NCBI RefSeq assembly: GCF_037975245.1
Contig: NC_092573.1
Coordinates: forward strand, 8,110,501-8,174,500
Length of the DNA: 64,000 nt
Direction of reading: 5' to 3'
From: Apostichopus japonicus
Taxonomy: Eukaryota; Echinodermata; Holothuroidea; Aspidochirotida; Stichopodidae
Shown here: piece by piece, positions 38,201 to 53,200 of the stretch
Layout of the letters: each line of letters opens with the position of its first letter
How positions within the stretch are numbered: position 1 is the first letter of the stretch
Made by a program: the position numbers and the translations under genes
Notes under the pieces: generated by a model
Databases searched by the model: none
What the model was told of the DNA's origin: nothing
The model's input: the letters and a program-made list of their open reading frames with translations, nothing else

Positions 38201-41200
38201 TCACCACCTTCAGCCACAGTCTCCTAGTGAGCAGTCAAAAAACAAAAGATCGAACCGGTATGAACATTATCACATATTCTATGAAACATTGCTCATTTGC
38301 TGAGAATCTGACAATGAAAGATCAGATATTTTGTTACAGAAGTTTAAATTTGTACACTTTCTTCCACTATTATAGTAAATATTCCCAGGAATAAATGCAG
38401 TTCAGTAAATGCAATCACTTCACCATACAAAACAACTTGACCTTGATTTTAATACATAGAAAACAATATGAACATTTTTCTTGCAAGTTTAGACAAAAGG
38501 TAATATAGATTACAGGGAGTGTATCACTAGATAAGCCCATAAGGGATTTTTGATACACTTCCTTTCACATTCCATAACTCTCTGTATTTGCTACAATTGT
38601 TTGTATATATGTTGTGAAAAATACAAATAAATAAACGAAATAGTAATATATTTGAACTAATTTCTGTTCATTATAAAACAGTATTTTCATGTTGTAAATT
38701 GCACCTGGAAATATCCTGGATTCCTTCATTGTCTGACATTTCAACACAAGATACTTGTAAAATACTGATGTCTTTAAGGTTCAAACCACTCTTTCTTCCA
38801 CACATTGACATGTTACCTGTAAGTATGAAAATCCAAAGAGACCTCTCGGTGAATCGTTCTTGAGGATTTTGACCAAGAGTGTGAGTTCTTCTCCGAGTAC
38901 GGCTCCCCCGGTAGGGTTATCGATGTGGACGGTGAACCGTTCTGTATCCTCCTCGATCTCGTCATCCACGATAGATATATCGACTGTAGCCTCCCTCTGA
39001 GAAGAAGTCAGAATACGTGAGCAGTTTCTGATAGTAACAAACTTATCGTTGAATTTTTCAACTTTCGTACTTTGCAGCAAAGAAAAAGAAACCACATGTA
39101 CTTTACACTAATTTGTTTTCTGCACAGGTAAACCCTGAAGAATGGTCACAATAAATGAGGTTAAACAAATGACTGAACTTGCAATAACAAATTGAAGATT
39201 AAAAAGGTATATAGATAGGTTATTAATAAATATATGTTAAAGACCTTTATTTTACAGTCTCCAAATACACTGTGTACCATATAGTAGCTAGAATCACAGT
39301 AGCTAGAAAACCCTGAAGACTGTTCACACTAAATGAGGTTTAACAAAAAACTGAACTTGCAATAACAAACTGAAGATTAAAAAGTTATACAGTTAGGTTA
39401 TTAATAGGTTATATGTTATAGACCATTATTTTACAATCTTCAACTACACTGTGTACCAGATAGTAGCTAGAATCACAGATGTAAGAAGGGCCTTTTTTAA
39501 AGGAAAACTCCTGAATGTCTTAGTTTCCATCTCTCTAAGTTATGAAACCTTAATCAAAATGTAACACATATATTTCATTGATTTCTAGATTATATTTCTC
39601 AAAAAAAAAAACATTAGTATCTGAAATTTTTTGTATCTGTGTAATGGAATGTGACTGGAAATATTGTTTCAATTTTCATAATGTAATGTTACCTGGCCTG
39701 CTGCCATGGTGATGTTGCCTGTGAGAGGAGAAAAGTCCGAGGAAGTAGCAGTGATGGTTGTTGCCGTCCATCCAAACCCTATGATGCCGATGGCTCCAGC
39801 AGACCTCGTCACAGGAAGACGTAGAATGCCGTCTGTGCCCGAACCTTCGTATACCTCAACCTCTCCATCCTCATTCTGAACCAGGAAAACCAAATTGTTA
39901 ATTAGATAATGAAGCTGAAACTACATATGACAAACAAATGCTTGTCGTATGTATGAAACTACATACGACAAACAAAAACCAAATGGAAAATTACAAATGG
40001 AAAAAATTACAAAAAATTACAAAAATTCTAAAAAAAATTACAAAATTTACAAAATTACAAAAAAATTACAAAATTTTACAAAAAATTTACAAAAAAAAAA
40101 AATACAAAAATTACAAAAAAATTACAAATGGAAAAAAAAAAAAAAACCAAATGGGAATTTAGAAAATGAAGCCGAAAGTACATACTACAATACTTTCTGT
40201 AACTTCTAAGAATATGATGTCTGTTTTATTTTATTTTACAAAGGGAAGCAAAGGAAAGCAGGTAGGAATGCCCAGTTGTAACAAGACAGCATTTTTCATA
40301 AGGTTTCAAAAAGCATTTTGAAACTGCTTTGGAACTACTTTTTCATCTGAGGGGAGGGGAGGGGAGGGGGAATTAACAATCTTTGAGACAAGTACAGCAG
40401 GACTTTCATTAATATTTCAATTCCTTCTTCATATCAATAAATTTCTTATAGCACTCTACATCTGTACATCCACCATACCTTTGTTGCAGTAAACTGCAGG
40501 ATACCATTAGCATTATCATTCTGTCGGATGGTGATCTCGGCCACGTTCTGACCGCTCTTGATGCTGGGATCTGCCCCACCCTGGGGATCACTGGAGATAA
40601 GCTCCACAGAAGTCAAGTTGACAAAAAACGTCTCTGGACCTTCGGCAGCGGTGTCCTGCAAAAATGAGAGATTATCCAACTACGAAGCAACAAGAGCCAA
40701 AGGAAATTTTTTCTTTTTACCAAACTGGGATGTAATACTATCTTTACAAATCTTTAAGCATCATTCGATACCCGAGGATGTTTTCGTAGTTAGAGAGTAG
40801 AGTATATAGGGCAATTGTTCTCAATGGTTGGCCCACAGGATGAATCAGGCCCACAAAACTTTTCACTCTGGGCCAATCACAATAAATGGTCGCCAATCTT
40901 GCACTAATCAGACAAGCAGACTCTACCGGCCTACATTGAAGGTCAATGACAACTTTATTTTGACTTTAATTTTAACTCATATCTTAAATCAAATAATGCA
41001 GCTCTAATGTCAAATATTGAATCCAAAAGTTTCACATACTTGTAAATGCAAACATTTAAATTTCATTGCGATGACTGAAATAACTCACAGGTAATACGGT
41101 GATCTCGACAGAAGCAGAATCTGAACCATCCCCGAAGCTGACGAAATTATTCGAACGAGCAACAAAGTCACGATCGCTGATTGCTTGTTCTATCTCCGGC

Positions 41201-44200
41201 AGGTTGCTGGATTGAAATGTGCTGAAAGGAGAAACAAAATTCTCATTGATGATCAAATTAAACCAGATTACTGACGTCCTGAAATATGAAATGATTTGTT
41301 TAAAAGATAAGTTTTTACAGCCTGCAAAGTTGTTTTTGAAAAATACATTGTTGGATTTTTTATCCTTAGTACCTGCAACACCAGATTCATCCCTCTCAAA
41401 CTTGAATATTCCTTCTAAAACTTGCAAAAATAAAGTTAACATATCCTAGACCAATTACGTATAGTAGTCCAACTGTTTACCTGAAATATACATTAACACG
41501 GCCAGTCTTTCCCTGTTCTCTGGTGATGAAGAGAGTCACCACCCTGGATGACTGGGACCCCTCTGGTTCATCAGTGATGGCGTAGAGCGAGTCGATGCTC
41601 CATCCAAACACCCCGTGAGGTGAGTCATTGGCAGTGACAGTCAGCGTGGCGGTGTTGTCATCGCTGCCGATCACCGCGCCGCGTCCCGCACGGCTGGTGC
41701 CGGGGTTGACCACCTCTGTGAGTTGGATGAAGGTGGTCTCGTCTAGTTCCGGTACGGGGTCCCCGATGACCGTGAGCACGATGGCCGAGGTTCTGACGCC
41801 ATCAGGGAATTCAATCTATGAATGAGGAAATTAATCAAGTTCAATCGATCATTTGTCCATCCATCAATCTAGCAATCAATTAATCAATACATTAAACAAT
41901 CAAGCAAGTCAAATTACTTGCTGAGACAATCAATCACTGCTCGGGTAAATTCAAGCATTACGATTACGTTCGTGATCTGCGGATCCGAACATTTTATACA
42001 TGCAGGTGTGCGTTCTTGATACCTGCACTTGCAGGTCTCCTTTATACCAACAACTGTACTTGTTTTGCTGTACATTCCTACAACTGTACTTGTTTTGCTT
42101 GTACCTTCCAGACACATTAACATTTATAAGTAACATAGCTATAAATCATCTTGTTATTTGCAATTCACAAAACTGTATCCATATGACTTTAACAATGACC
42201 TTTGACCTTATTTAAAGATTTCCATTTGACACGCACAAGAGACTACTTTTTCTTCAAAGAAAGATTGAATAATTGATTTCTCTGTCTTTTTATTTTTTTT
42301 ATATTTTTTTTAGGTTTTGTAAAGCGCTAGAGGCCTTTTGGTATTTGGCGCTATGTTAAGAACTTTTTTTTTTTTTATTATTATTATTAACAAAATTTCA
42401 GAATCTTAGGGACTTCAAGTTGGGTCTTCCTACCTGTCCACTAGACGGCCTGAGGTCAGCCATATCATGGTCTCCCCTGGCTTCCCAGGCAACCACCACC
42501 AACCCTGCCGTCCCTCTCTGGCGTTCCACCGTCAGCACCACGGGTGTGTCCGAGGTCTCCTCTTCAACGCTCATCTGGAGAGAATCTTGAGCAAACACGA
42601 TGATACCGTGAGCATCATCGTTCGATGCAATGATGGTGGAGACTCGATCCTGGGGGCCAATGATGGCACCATCGGTTGGGTTGGAGAGGGCTACCATCAG
42701 AACCTCATCATCTTCGGGTATATCATCAGGAAGGATGGTGAGGGCTACAACATGTCTGGTGTCATCGGGTGAGAAAGACAATGTGATGGACCTGGTAGAA
42801 TAGCAAATGAATCCAGAAAATCAGATAAAATGATGAGGGAAATGTAACATTAAAATGTCAGTTGGTTGGGTGTCATAGCAATATTTTAATTCCCACCAGA
42901 TTTATGAAAGTTACTAGAGCAGTGGTCTGTGAAAACCTCTGTATGTACACTGTTTCATGCCCCCATGCCTTGCCTCTTCCTACCCCTACCCACTATCCCT
43001 CTTCTGTAAATTGAAGCGCACTCACCATGGTACAAAATCAGCCTCTTCTGACAAGGATGACAGTTGTAGTAACCTAGTCTCTGATTGGTCAAGATCCAAG
43101 ATCCCAGCGAGAAGCATCGACCTCCTCATACCATCCCTGTCCGTCACTTCTACGGCTTCGATCAGACTCGCGGATTTGTAAACGAACGACATCTCAAACT
43201 TTGCGGTGAAGCTGTTCCATACCATGACGATCGAATCATCCATTGAGTTGGCAAATACCAGATAGGTAATACCACTGGCGGTGGTGAAACTAGTAATAGA
43301 CTGACAGTCGGATGTCGGTACATACTGATGGGTTTCAAACCTCTCTTGAGCAGGATTCCAGTGGTATATCTCAGAATTTACAACGTCGGTACCATCTGCG
43401 AGAAGAAAAAGTAAGGTTATGCGAGAACCCTTACGAAAAGGGAATGATAGTAACGAAAAAAACTATCACAATTAGTAAGTCTCTTGGTGAAAGTGTTAGA
43501 AGCAGATGCTTTTGGTGTAAATGTTGCTTTGTCCTTTTCTAGGTACTTAAGATCAATATAAAAAACCTCAGAACTATTCTTTCAAATCATTAGTGGTCTA
43601 TTGTTACATGCATGTTTATTAATATTTTATTGTTACAGTTTCATAAAATGCATAAATCCAAATATGAAGCAATCATTCTTTCCCCTCCCTACCTCCTTCC
43701 ACCACCCCTTCCCCTCCCACCCCCTAACTGTCAAAATCTGTCATAACCTCACTGAGTCACGATAGCTTACCGTCACTCCTGCTATTAGCCACGACTAGGA
43801 AGTAGTTTGTTCCGATCATCACCGATTCCACGTCCGCAGCACCCATCGTGTCTAATTGCTGGTATTCATTCAGTACGCCATTCTGCCATCGATAAATCAT
43901 GCTCCTGAGTAAAGAAAGGACAGTTGGTTTTTATCGGATTGTAATTTGGAATCATTCTGACCGAGGCATTTCATATTTGCAAATAATTGAAACCTCAGTT
44001 TTTTAACTTAGAGACGCTGATGGTTATTACAAATTATTCCTAATTTTTACAAGTTACTAAAAAAAAAACTCTCAATAAAGCCCAGAAACTTTTGTATCCA
44101 AACAAAAACTTATTCAACAATTATTCAACATTTATTCAACATTTTATTGTTTTACTTTCAGGTCATTAACGTGTTTGCCTAATTGATCTGCCTCCAGCAA

Positions 44201-47200
44201 TTTTCGTGAGCTTTGTAGATTTTGCTCGAAGGTACGATATCTCTCCTCCGATGATCACTATAAAGAGATTACAAACAATTCAATAGCCAAACACTTTAAG
44301 TTTAAGCTGTTAGATTTGGTTCAAATATAGACATAGTCCTTGAAGTTTAATAACTTATCTAACAGGGTGACTGCTGTCAGGCATAACTACACTTACCTGA
44401 TGTTATATCTAGCCGTTGCAGTATTATAATAGCTAGCAATCGCCACATATTGAGTTCCATCGATTACAAATGACGTTATTTCGACTGCTCCTATGGTTGG
44501 TGTTACACCACTGGACACAAAGACCGAACCGCTCCACAGGAAGAGCTGAGATTCGGTAACACTGCCCTCTATGGCGTCAACCTGCTGTGCGACCATCAAA
44601 TATACGTCTGTTCCCCTGGTTAAGAAGGCTACTGCTGACGCACCTATAGTGGAAATGTCTTGAACCTGTGGAATGTAAAGAAAGTAGTAAAATAATTTGA
44701 GATGACGATGTGTAAAGCTAATGTGAATGCAAAAGACATTGTTTAAGGTTGTTTTGAAGAATTACAGTAACCAAACCAGAGAGCTATTTATTAATTAGGA
44801 TGGTTAATAGGTGTACTAATTTTCATGGGATTATTGAAAACCTGTCTACATGGGATCTCCTAGGCGATTCTATGAAACCGAATGACTTCTATATTTCAGA
44901 TGGTACATTGATGTATTAACAAAATCTTTCTTTTAGGATATACCTTCGTGTCTTACAATGTGACTATGCTTACAAACATAGCTTCCTGGATAAGTTTGTG
45001 ATAAAGACACCTTCTCAATGGTTTTCTAGAGAATGAATGAATAAAATGATTCAATGCCCAATGGGATGATTGTATGGTATTATAGAAGCATACCACATAC
45101 TAAATATTCTTACATCTTGTGAGAACAAAATATACTCAAAGTGTTGTCATAGTTACCACAAGTAAAGTTCCATCATCTTCTAAGCGATAGATTCTGGTGC
45201 TGGAGACTCTTCTGCCTGGCATCCCCTGATTGGCTATTGCGAGATAAACACTGCCCCCTATCATCACCGATGTGCAACTAACACCACCATCTGTTTCAAT
45301 TGTCTATCCGAAAGCAGAAACATCAAATAAAGAAACCATAAAATTATTTATTAAACACAGCACATTTTTAATAAGGTAAATGCTGCCCATAATAATCCAA
45401 CACATTTACATAACACTGGTATGTGACTTATCACTAGACACTAATTGACACTAACTAAACACTAATTAGACACTAACTAGACACTAATTGCAGTCAACAA
45501 TCTTGTAGGTATTTACCTGTACAGGTACAAAGATACCTTCCCATCTATAAAGCATTGAGCCTTTTACTAGCCTCTCACTAGATCAATCTTGTAGGTATTT
45601 ACCTGTACAGGTACAAAGACACCTTGCCACCTATATAGCATTGAGCCTTTTACTAGCCTCTCACTAGATCAATCTTGTAGGTATTTACCTGTACAGGTAC
45701 AAAGATACCTTCCCATCTATAAAGCATTGAGCCTTTTACTAGCCTCTCACTAGATCAATCTTGTAGGTATTTACCTGTACAGGTACAAAGACACCTTGCC
45801 ACCTATATAGCATTGAGCCTTTTACTAGCCTCTCACTAGATCAATCTTGTAGGTATTTACCTGTACAGGTACAAAGACACCTTGCCACCTATATAGCATT
45901 GAGCCTTTTACTAGCCTCTCACTAGATCAATCTTGTAGGTATTTACCTGTACAGGTGCAAAGACACCTTGCCACCTATAAAGCACTGAGCCTCTTTCCAG
46001 CCTCTCACTAGGTAATGACCCATTGCTACCAGGTGATGTCATCAGTGGACCTTTGACCTCATCACTAACGGTTACTAGGTAGAGGTCACCGCTGTAAGTG
46101 AATGTGTGGTAATCTGAGGGAGCAGAGACGTTCATTGTTTGGAGAACACCGAGATGAGGAATACTTCCAGCTGGGGAGGGAAAGATAAACATGAATTATA
46201 ATCATAATAATAATAATCATCAGTAATATTTACGACACTTAAAGGAACCACAAATGTGAGAGAAACCCGCAAGGGCTTATGGACTATAACTGACACGTCG
46301 GGTGGCTTCCAATTCAACGTTTTAACTCAAATTTGGAATCTTTTCAATTTAGAAAGTCATTTCAGATGGGAAAACCATAGATTGCTCGTGGATGAAAAAC
46401 CCACCTCGCTATGACCCGGAAACTCCTGATTGCTAAGCCTCATTGCTTCAAATGATTATAAATATTTGCTTTTTAAATGTGATAGCAAAGTGTCTGGTTG
46501 ACAAAATACGAACACTGGAAAACATAACATCTGAGGTGTATTGGTTGAATTAAATGCAATTGGTGTTTGAGTAATGCTGGGTAGGAGAAATTGTTGAAAA
46601 GATTTGAAAAGTTGCTAAACCAAATTCTATTCAGCAGCAAAATATAAGTCAAATGTATCTCTTCTTTTACTCTCTCTGACTTACCAGGTGAAACAGCTGA
46701 AGAAGGCAGAGTAGCTACGTCCACGGTTACTGTTCCAATTTGACCTCCTGACCTTTCAATTGCATAATATACCAGATCGACATCTTCTTCCACCTCCACT
46801 GAATCATTACTGATGAAGAAGAATAATGGACAGAATTAGTGGATGACACTCATGTGCAGTTTTTAACACTCAACAATTAAAATATTCAAATTCAGGCTTA
46901 GTTAAAGAGAAGACAAACCTAACTGTGGCCTCAGCATTGCTTTTATTTATGTGAATAGTGAGTCAACCACATGTGGTTTTAAACTCAAGGGAAGAGGGCT
47001 CAATCTGTAGGGTGGGAGGGGTGGGGGCAGGAGCAATTACTTCTAAGGGTAGCGGGAAGTGTGACTTTCATTTGACGAAGCAACTGACAAATGGCAAACC
47101 AACAAAATGGACCCTCTGTACATTTTGTACCGTGAGTTATAGTATTTGATTGTGTTTCAACAAAACAGAAATTATTAACTACCCTTGAATAACACAAAAG

Positions 47201-50200
47201 GGCACTTTTTCATTACCAAATGGAAAAGGGATACTTTTCATTAACAAAACGGTTCCCGGTTCTGCAGGGCAACCTGCCATTCATCCAAGTCATTTTTCTA
47301 GTTATAGACCAGTGGCAGAAACAAAACGGCATGATCTCACATGAGAGAGCTTTGACCTACCGTGAGTCGAGAGGGTATATCTGAAGTAACCCAAACGGGG
47401 CGTCGCTTTCTTCTACGATGACTGTTACGTTAGTGATCGTACCGAGTACAGCGCCACCTATTGGTTCCCCCAACACAACCGTGTATGCCTCAGATAACTC
47501 GGGGATTGAGTCTGCTACAGCAGATATCTGTAGAAACTGTAATATGAAGCAAATAACAACAGATTTGTGTTTTAAAGTTAATTTCATCCAATTTCCATCT
47601 TCGGTCTGCTAAATTTTCATAAGTCGTGTGACTGTGATATCATTTTATCAGTACACTCATTCCAGCAAAGGAGTTACTTTTTGTCTTATCACAAGTCTTT
47701 CTTTTCATCATATTTCACATGGGTGGTAGATTATTTGAAATGCTGAAACAGTTACAAAATTATGCCAAACCCGAGGAAATCATAGAGTTAAAATAATTTC
47801 AATAGTGGTACGAAGAATTGGAATTATGACACTGTTGACAGGAAAATGTGAGCAATCATTATGCTTATTTCACCTTACTAAAAACGGTATAATTCATTAA
47901 AAAATTCCATTCAAAAAAATTGGTTGTATTTCAAAATTAGTCTACAACCAAGCATTGAAAATCAAACATCCCTACCAGGAATTTTGTGACCATTAGAAAA
48001 ATTGATTTATGTAAGACTATCATATGACTTTACTTTTCTAATGGAGTATGATGTTTCTGTAAGGTTTGCTTTTGCCCCCATTCCCATCTCCATGCCCCTT
48101 TTCCCCCACCTCTGGCCCACTTAAAAGATGATTAAGGTGCTAAAACATGGCAGGAGAAACAAACCCTAACAAATAATAACTAAATGGTACAAGAAGTATG
48201 ATGAGTACATGTTGCAACACGTCATGTTGTAGAGACTTCAGTTCATAATTCAAACAGCTTGAAAACTTCGGTTTTAATCGAGTAAATCCAAAAACTGCCA
48301 AGGAAGTATTTGTGTAAAAGTAAGTTGGCCTAAAGTTTTGATCCTAGCAGGATCTTCTAAAAAAAAAAAAAAATTTGATCCTAGCAGTTTTGATCCTAAG
48401 CACTTCAAATGCTTTTTTTAAGCCTTTGAAGAAGATCCTGCTAGGATCGAAACGTCAGGCCAACTTACTTTTACACATTCTCCTACACAGGCTCTCTAGT
48501 GGATAAGCAGTTTGCTAACAGTTTTATTTTATTTTGAAGGAAGTATTTGCTCTGTTCTAAAGTTCAACAAATTAGAAACTCACGGTAGAAGCTTCATTTG
48601 GCTCAAAGGTAACAAATCCGCTGGAGGGAGAGAGATCGTCATCACCCCCCTGCACTGAGAATGGAACCTCCACCTGACCGAAAGTGCCCTCTTCTCTAAT
48701 GAGGGTGAACTGGGCCCGGCTACCGGCTCCTGGGGTATCGTCCGGCTCAGAGATTGTCAGTTCAGTAGGGCCAGAGAATGAGATGATGCCGAAAGCATTG
48801 TCGTTTGGTTGTATAGTGATGGTCACTGCATGGAAAGGACATAGTACATTTGATTTCTCTGAGACAATGGAATTTGACATACTATGGCATTGCTTTCTGC
48901 TTACAATACTGCAAAAGACAGTTATTAAAACATGATACAGGAATGATGATAAGTTACCATTATAAATGATTCATCCTATTTACAAGACAGAAAATATGAT
49001 ATGCTAAATATTCAAAACGAGTTGGAGATGCAATCACATCCATTACAGAATATAAACAATAATCTAATTCTTGATTCCAACTCTACTTCTTGATCCCTCT
49101 TGTACTTCTTGATCCCTCCTCCAATCATTGATCCCTCCTCCAATCATTGATCCCTCCTCCAATTCCTGAATCCAACTCTTTTTTTCTATTCTCAATCCTT
49201 TTAATCGACCACAGAATGCAAAACGTTCTCATTAACATCCCAACACAAATCCACAGAAGAAATTTAATCCCACATTGTTTTATTGAGAAAAAACTTTGAC
49301 AATCCACCAGAGATATTTAATACACCACAGAAAATATAAAATCCTCTTGAATCTTGATCCCCACACAAAAGTTAATCCACAGCAAACACAATGGTCCCAG
49401 AATCATGGGTTCCTCCTACCTCTCATTGGTTCACCCAGCTCCAGGCCTCCGGTTGGGTTGTTTAGGATTAGTTCAAAGCTCTCTCCATCCTCTGGTAAGT
49501 CATCCTCCAGAATCTCCACGGTAACGTCCTTGATAAACTCTCCATCAGCAAACCTCAGGATCTGTCGAAATAAAGATTAATTTGAAGGAAAAAAAAATTC
49601 TCTTAAATTGACTGTAGGCCATAAAACATGGTCCTAAGGGACACACCAATTTATGTAAAAACAAGGGATGATTGCATACGATACAAAGAGTATAATAAAC
49701 ATAATTATGAAAATTCCAAAACAAATTATGAAATCAGTAATAAAAATATTCAATAAAGTTATTTACCCAAATAGACAAACAGTATACGTATACCATATCA
49801 GTGTTTTTTGGCCCCCCCCCAATGCCCTGCCCCTCCAACCACCTCTCAGATTGCCTTGGCTGGTGCCGCCACTGGATTTTAGCATCACCTGACTGATTAT
49901 GGCAGAAGAATGAATCTTCATGGAAGGGTCAGAGGCGATTGAAGCATCGAAGAGGGTGGTTGTAGGTGGTTCTGGGGTCCTCTCCCAGCAAACAATTGGA
50001 CGTCAAATGATGCGTTCTGAAGCATATTTTGACTGTAAACTTCAGCTCTAAACGCAAGGTTGTGCTAATAAGTACTCATTATTTTTGTGTTTATATGTGA
50101 GGTTGAAAAGTGGCTGTACACATCCATACACTCTCCCCTCCTTTACGCAAGCCACTGATATAGGTCGAGCACAATGGATGACAAGTATACAAGTAAATAG

Positions 50201-53200
50201 ACAATACTGACCTGATCGGTGAAAGTGTAGTCTGTTCCTTTCCTGGCATCTATTGGTTGGCTGTACAGGAACGCCGTCACTTCCCCGTACGTACCTCTAT
50301 CTCTTCTGACACTCACTGTCAAATTCTGAGAACTTTCTGATACTGATATCCTATGGAGAATTAAAAAAAATTCACCAATCATTTTTAATTCATACAAAAT
50401 GTATTTTTAATTTTCTTCCATTTTAATGCACCTTTGTAATTACAAAAACAAAAACATCAAAATCATATCATTAAATTATGATTTGATTTTGTTTTCACCT
50501 GTTGCTGTTACAAAATTTTACGAAGCATTCTTGAAATGGTTATGATTGTACGATTGTTAAGGGCCGATCGATTGTTTGAACGATTGCAAAACGACTTGCG
50601 GTTAGTGGAGAGAATTCGTGTGGCAACATCATCATCTTTATTGGGGGTTTACAATGAACATGACCTACTTCACCTCTACATACAGAAAGTACACAAGAAA
50701 AAAAAAGTAAACTTGACCGATTCACAACGTCGGATTAAAGTGCAACTTTAATTAACAGCATGAGAGTAAAATTAATTCAAATGTAGGTAGTAGACATATA
50801 CAACATGTTTATTCATATAAATATAAATAATTTAAAAAAAATAAAAATTTCTAATTTCAATTTTTTTTTAATTGCAATTTTTAAATTAAATTTAAAATAA
50901 TAATAAATAAAAAATAAATATAAATTCTATAGACTGTAACAGCAGCAGAAATCATGTCAGTCTTACCTATCCGTTGTTACGTTAAATCCCACAATGCCTT
51001 GTGTTCCATCATTCGCAGTTATAGTGACCTTTGACATAATGTCCAGAGTACCTAAATGTGGAGAGAAATCAACATTACGTCAATCCATGTTTATTTTCTA
51101 CTTTCCACCCTTTTGCAGAGATCTTAACCAAACATTGCCTAAGATGTTCAAACTGTTATTTCAAGCTGTGTCAACAGAATGTATAACAGAATGAAAACAA
51201 GGCACAGAATTTGGACTACCAAATTATGCAAATGAGCCAGGGATTGAAATTAGGGATGGAGTTGGTAAGGCAACGTTTTTAGAGCACCTTAGAAATTGCC
51301 TTGGATTTTGATGGACATGGCAGGGTACCCAAACGATTTTTCAAACTTTCAGATGGGCACTAAGGCTGGGTTGTTTTTTTCCATTTGTGAGGGGAAATGA
51401 TGTGAGAAAATAAGTACAGAATCAACAGGTAATGGGCACATATATTTTCTTTTTTCCTTTCCACTTTTGATTAATCTTATTCCCTTTCTGCATTCTGCTA
51501 ATAATGACTGAATTCTGGTGCAAACGTGCTACAGTTTGGACAAGTTTTAAGCCCGACTTGGTTTGATATTGACGGTTGCTAAATGAGATACCCTAAGGTA
51601 CTGTAACTTGGTTAAAGGGGCACAGTATTAAGGTCATAGGAATTAGGCGATATTGAAGGGAAGTGTGGCAAGTGGTATAGCACTGAAAGCATTCAAGAAC
51701 TCTCAACTCGAAACCTTTTCAAAGGGAAATGACAATTCTAATCCTACACAAAATGATCAAATAAGTCACACTTAATCAGTCGCTTAAACTTGATTCTAAG
51801 AAAAGTCAAGTTCAGATGAGGATTGCTGTATCTCACGGTCGTGAGTGTTTTGGAAGACCTGGAATCACCAATGGGTATTAAATGATGAAATGGTAAATAG
51901 AATACTTTGGAACAGACTGTAACCTGTATGAGAGACTCTTTGCATGGGCTACACAAAGAGAGATAAACCTACCAAGTTTAGGTGGAAAACTGGAATCTGA
52001 TGGAATCAGTAGTTCAACAGAGGTCAGGTTCACTTGGAAAACTTCATCCAGTTCTGGTAAATCATCCTAAATAAAGAAGAGCAAATGATAAATACTAGGA
52101 AAAGATGTCTAGCTATTTATCAAATCATGAGACAAAAGGGGGAAACAATGAATTAAATTATTCAACAAATTAAAACCTGTTTGTATTTCTTCAGCAATTT
52201 AACAGAATATATATATTTTTTATGGAGGGGGGGGGAGGGAGCGGGTGTGGGGGGATCTTAACCAGTGTAATAATACGAGTGGACTAACAAACATTTAAGA
52301 GTGTTTATTACAGTTTTAACCTCTCTGATGTTTACCATTAGTAAAACATTCAGCAAATGAATGCTTAACCAAAGTCAAAAGAGTTTTGTGTTATTGAGAA
52401 TCTGTTCTGAAACACTATCCCTAGGTGTGTTTTTGGTTACAGCTCTGAAACATGGTGAGCATTTGGGTGACCAGAAGAATAAAGGGTTAGGAAATGCAGC
52501 ATGTAATGTGATTGACATTTGCTCAAACTATAAACTTTTCAAATCTTTCATTCCCCCCAAAAATAATCACTTTTACCTCTCCACTTTAAAATAGCAACAA
52601 TTAAATTACTACAGCTGGCTAGAGGGAATTAATCAATAATGATGTTATTTTGTTATTTGGTATCATGAATTATACTACTATAAAACAACAAACAGAACCA
52701 GTAAACCAGTGAAAACCTAAACAATGCAGCAAAATGTCCTGGATTTGTAGAAACATCAAGTTTCCAGATCTGGCTGGTTATTTGTTTTACTACTGAAATT
52801 CAGATTCAGTTTTCTTAATTTTAATACATCCATCCATAACTCTCCATAAACTAGCACCAAACTACAATACTACACAAAACACATTTTCAAAAAAGAGAGT
52901 TTTACCTCCAGAATGGAGACCATGATAGCTGCCGTATTTTGTCCATCTTCAAACTCCACGGTTCCGGTCTGAGCTATAAAGTCCTGGCCGTCAACGGCTG
53001 GTGTATCAATCAATTCTATTAGTGGATTAATCTCATGAATGCTATACCCAACCTGGACAGTACCTTCAAATAGAGAAATAAACAACTAGTTGTCAGGTGG
53101 GTTTAGTAGTAACAACGAATGCCAACCATAAGCTTTTTAACCTTATCCATATGCAATATTTCATGTGTTAAAATACATCACATATGAAATCCATTTTAGT

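Noticed and set aside
39938-40209. Lys/Asn/Tyr-rich frames of 74-86 codons.
   Set aside because: They arise from the A-rich simple repeat at 39960-40146.
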